A DNA stretch of 64,000 nucleotides from Anaeramoeba ignava (taxonomy: Eukaryota; Metamonada; Anaeramoebidae), in NCBI GenBank assembly GCA_028826165.1, contig JAPDFW010000086.1, positions 186,001 to 250,000 on the forward strand. The letters are read 5' to 3'. The notes beneath the pieces are model-generated. The model worked only from the letters and a program-made list of their open reading frames with translations, was not told the origin of the DNA and ran no database searches. Both the position numbers and the translations under genes were made by a program. Below are positions 61,701 to 64,000 of the stretch, one piece after another (position 1 is the stretch's first letter; each line of letters opens with the position of its first letter).

Positions 61701-64000
61701 AAATATTTAATTTCAATAATAATTTTAATAAATATTTAAATTTCAATAAATATTTAATTCCAAAAATATTTAAATTTCTTTTATAGCATCTCCACTCAAA
61801 AACCATCTTTCAAAAAGATACTTTAATGCAAATTTAGGAGTTTCTGTTCCTGAATTAATGTTAGAAGAAACACAAAACAATTTACAAAAATTTGCTGAAA
61901 AAACAAATTTTGATGAAGATTTTGTTGATGATTTTGATAATTTCGATACTCAAAAATTATCAAAACCAAAATTAACACCACAAAAAGAAACCGTAAAATT
62001 CCCAGCATTAGAAGATGATAAAGAAGATGTTAATCTTTTTGAAAAATTAAATAAATTCAAAGAGGATGTAAATTTATTAAAAGAATTTTTTTTAAAGAAA
62101 AAGAAAAAATATTTATGAAAAATTTTCTTTTAAAATTATAATTGGTTTTTTTTTAGAAAAATGATAATGTTGTTGAAGAATTAGTTTTTGATGATGATGA
62201 TGACGATGATGATGAAGATCCTGAAGATTTAAAAGCTAGAGATCGACAAACAAAATTATCAAATGATATTCTTAATTTAATTTCTAAACTTCAACCTGAA
62301 GAAAAACCACAAACAATTTTATCAGTTTGCAATGATCTTGTACAATATTTCAATTCAAATTAAATTTAATTTAAAATTTAAAAAATATTTAAATTCAAAA
62401 ATATTTAAATTCAAAAATATTTAAATTAAAAAATAATTAAATTCAATAAATAATTAAATTAAATTTAAAAATAATTAAATTCAAATTCAAAAAATAATTA
62501 AATTTAAAAATAATTAAATTCAAAAATAATTAAATTCAATAAATAATTAAATTCAAAAAATATTTAAATTCAAAAATATTTAAATTCAAAAATAATTAAA
62601 TTCAAATTCAAAAAATATTTAAATTCAATAAATAATTAAATTCAAAAAATATTTAAATTAAAAAATTTAAAAATATTTAAAAAAATTTTCAAAAAATTAA
62701 ATTCAAAAATTAAAAAATATTTAAATTAAAAATATTAAATTCAAATTAAAAAAAATTTAGTACGAAATTTTCCAAAATAATCCAGAAACAAAAAATTACT
62801 TAATCACTCATCATGGTGTAATTCCAATTATGGAAATGCTTGAATTATCCAATACGGAAGTATTACAAACAATATTAAAAGTAGTAAACAAAATCATAGA
62901 AAACAACAACGTAATTCAAGAAAATTTATGTTTAATTGGAGGAATTCCAGCAATCATGAGGTTTTGCAGCAACGAATTCTCCAGTGATATTCGAGAACAA
63001 GCAGCTCAATTTGTTCATGAAATGTGTCACACAAGCAGAATGACACTTCAAATGTTTATTGCATGTCGAGGATTGCCAGTTTTAGTTGATCTTCTTGGAA
63101 TTGATTATCAAAAACAAAAGGAAATTATATTCAACACAATTATAGATATTGAGGCTGTTTTCCAATTAAAAAGTCCAACGCCTAAAAATGATTTTTGTAG
63201 ATTATTTGCTAAAGGCGGTTTATTATTACCTTTAGTTCGTGTTTTAAGAAAACTTAATTCAGATTTTTTATCTTCTTCAGGTCAAAAAGTTCAACCTAAA
63301 ATTGTCAAAAGATCAAATAGAAAAAAAAGTAATAAGAAATCTGTTGAATTATCTCAAGTTGTTTCTGATGATATTTTGAATAGTATTTTGAAAGATGAAA
63401 CTAAGCAGAAGTTTTTTAATTTTGAAAATAAAATTGTTGATTTATTTCTACTTTTTTCTCAAGCTGATTCTGCTGTTAAAAGGCAATTTGCGAAGATTAA
63501 AGTTTTAAAAAGTAAAAAATTTAAATTCAATTAAATTAAAAAATATTTAAATTAAATTAAATTAAATTAAAAAATATTTAAATTAAATTAAATTAAAAAA
63601 TATTTAAATTTAAATTAAAAAATATTTAAATTAAATTAAAAAATATTTAATTAAATTCAAAAATATTTAAATTCAATTAAATTAAAAAATATTTAAATTC
63701 AATTAAATTAAAAAATATTTAAATTAAATTCAAATTAAAAAATATTTAAATTTAAATTAAAAAATATTTAAATTCAATTAAATTAAAAAATATTTAATTA
63801 AATTCAAAAATATTTAAATTTAAATTAAAAAATATTTAAATTTAAATTAAAAAATATTTAAATTCAATTAAATTAAAAAATATTTAAATTAAATTCAAAT
63901 TAAAAAATATTTATTTAAATTCAAATTCAAAAAATATTTAAATTAAATTCAAAAAAATTAAAAAAATATTTAAATTAAATTAAATTCAAATTTTAAAGAA
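58751..64000 (+). CDS. Cdc7/SepA/MAP3K-epsilon-type protein kinase with ARM repeats, 3' end outside window
   Basis: Exons 58751-58825, 58940-59288, 59505-59642, 60217-60661, 61103-61305, 61787-62067, 62157-62339 and 62761 to about 63511 (donor AAGTAAAA), continuing past the window. Kinase: glycine loop [11 protein letters not shown], Lys54 in [15 protein letters not shown] with Asp147, DFG at 165-167, [52 protein letters not shown] nearly equals plant MAP3Ke [20 protein letters not shown]. After a basic tail and acidic linkers, ARM-like repeats include [20 protein letters not shown] and STPRNDFCR-like [20 protein letters not shown], as in MAP3Ke and fission-yeast Cdc7/Dictyostelium SepA. This kinase group acts in the septation/mitotic exit pathway. 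Five of the introns are AAAATT or AATATTT arrays. Confidence 0.92.
59643..60216 (+). repeat. AAAATT array in kinase intron 3
   Basis: A 574-bp intron of AAAATT hexamers splitting the Met codon of TPFWMAPE. Confidence 0.8.
60662..61102 (+). repeat. TTTAATATTTAT array in kinase intron 4
   Basis: A 441-bp intron of 12-bp TTTAATATTTAT units; reads as a stop-free Ile/Phe frame running into the next exon, which is an artefact. Confidence 0.75.
61306..61786 (+). repeat. AATATTTAAATTC array in kinase intron 5
   Basis: 481 bp of irregular TCAATAAATATTTAAA units between donor GTATTA and acceptor TTATAG. Confidence 0.7.
62340..62760 (+). repeat. AATATTTAAATTC array in kinase intron 7
   Basis: 421 bp related to intron 5, from donor GTACAA to acceptor TTTAG; splice gives VCNDL joined to [11 protein letters not shown]. 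Confidence 0.7.
63512..64000 (+). repeat. Start of kinase intron 8, AATATTTAAATT repeats
   Basis: Sequence after the probable donor at 63,512 is a TTAAAAAATATTTAAATT array to the window end; the gene is expected to resume beyond it. A stop at 63,532-63,534 would apply only if the intron were not spliced. Confidence 0.55.

Overview
This window looks like nuclear DNA of an extremely AT-rich unicellular eukaryote. The genes are small and close together, carry spliceosomal introns, use the standard code, and sit in a sea of AT microsatellites and satellites. I hand-assembled 18 protein genes with 43 introns; no tRNA, rRNA, CRISPR or transposon gene was seen. The best guess for the source is an Anaeramoeba-like metamonad. 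Reasons are the giant ankyrin-BTB protein, N/Q-rich tracts, a flagellar protein beside amoeba-type genes, and a recurring T-tract/TCATTTTT element before start codons that resembles the initiator of parabasalids. This assignment is inference, not proof.

Layout. 1-11.8 kb (all minus strand): 3' part missing of an inward-rectifier K+ channel; a pseudouridine-5'-phosphatase-like HAD enzyme; ATG5; a PAS-like protein with a very long Asn/Gln tract. 12.4-16.4 kb: a 4 kb satellite. 16.5-21.9 kb: a plus-strand ankyrin(45)-BTB-BTB gene split by one base. 21.9-26.8 kb (minus): an F-box/multi-membrane protein, a CFAP100-like flagellar coiled coil, a bZIP factor. 27.1-29.5 kb: a second satellite sharing the GTGGAATAAA core with the first. 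29.6-36.6 kb: the PP2A scaffold subunit (plus, 9 exons) and P5C dehydrogenase (minus) converge. 38.7-46.8 kb: a VPS15/PIK3R4 gene with a 1.8 kb AAT-repeat intron. 46.8-49.5 kb: an array with a 1,052-bp higher-order period. 49.5-53.1 kb: a tail-anchored small protein, MOZART1, a PH-like membrane protein (plus) and a coiled-coil protein with a 16-nt microexon (minus). 54.1-58.5 kb (minus): Rab5 and an SR splicing factor. 58.75 kb to the end (plus): a Cdc7/SepA/MAP3K-epsilon kinase with ARM repeats, cut by the window edge.

Functional themes. VPS15, Rab5 and ATG5 belong to one endosome/autophagy axis: Rab5 recruits and activates the VPS15-VPS34 kinase complex, and ATG5 acts downstream in LC3/ATG8 lipidation. 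MOZART1, PP2A-A and the Cdc7-type kinase point to spindle and cytokinesis control. There is no sign of operons.

Repeats occupy roughly 27 kb by my hand tally and lie in introns, between genes and inside exons. Six single-base disruptions of otherwise intact reading frames, mostly in A or T runs, suggest uncorrected assembly errors rather than pseudogenes. Intron boundaries were placed by eye from family alignment and phase; they are predictions.
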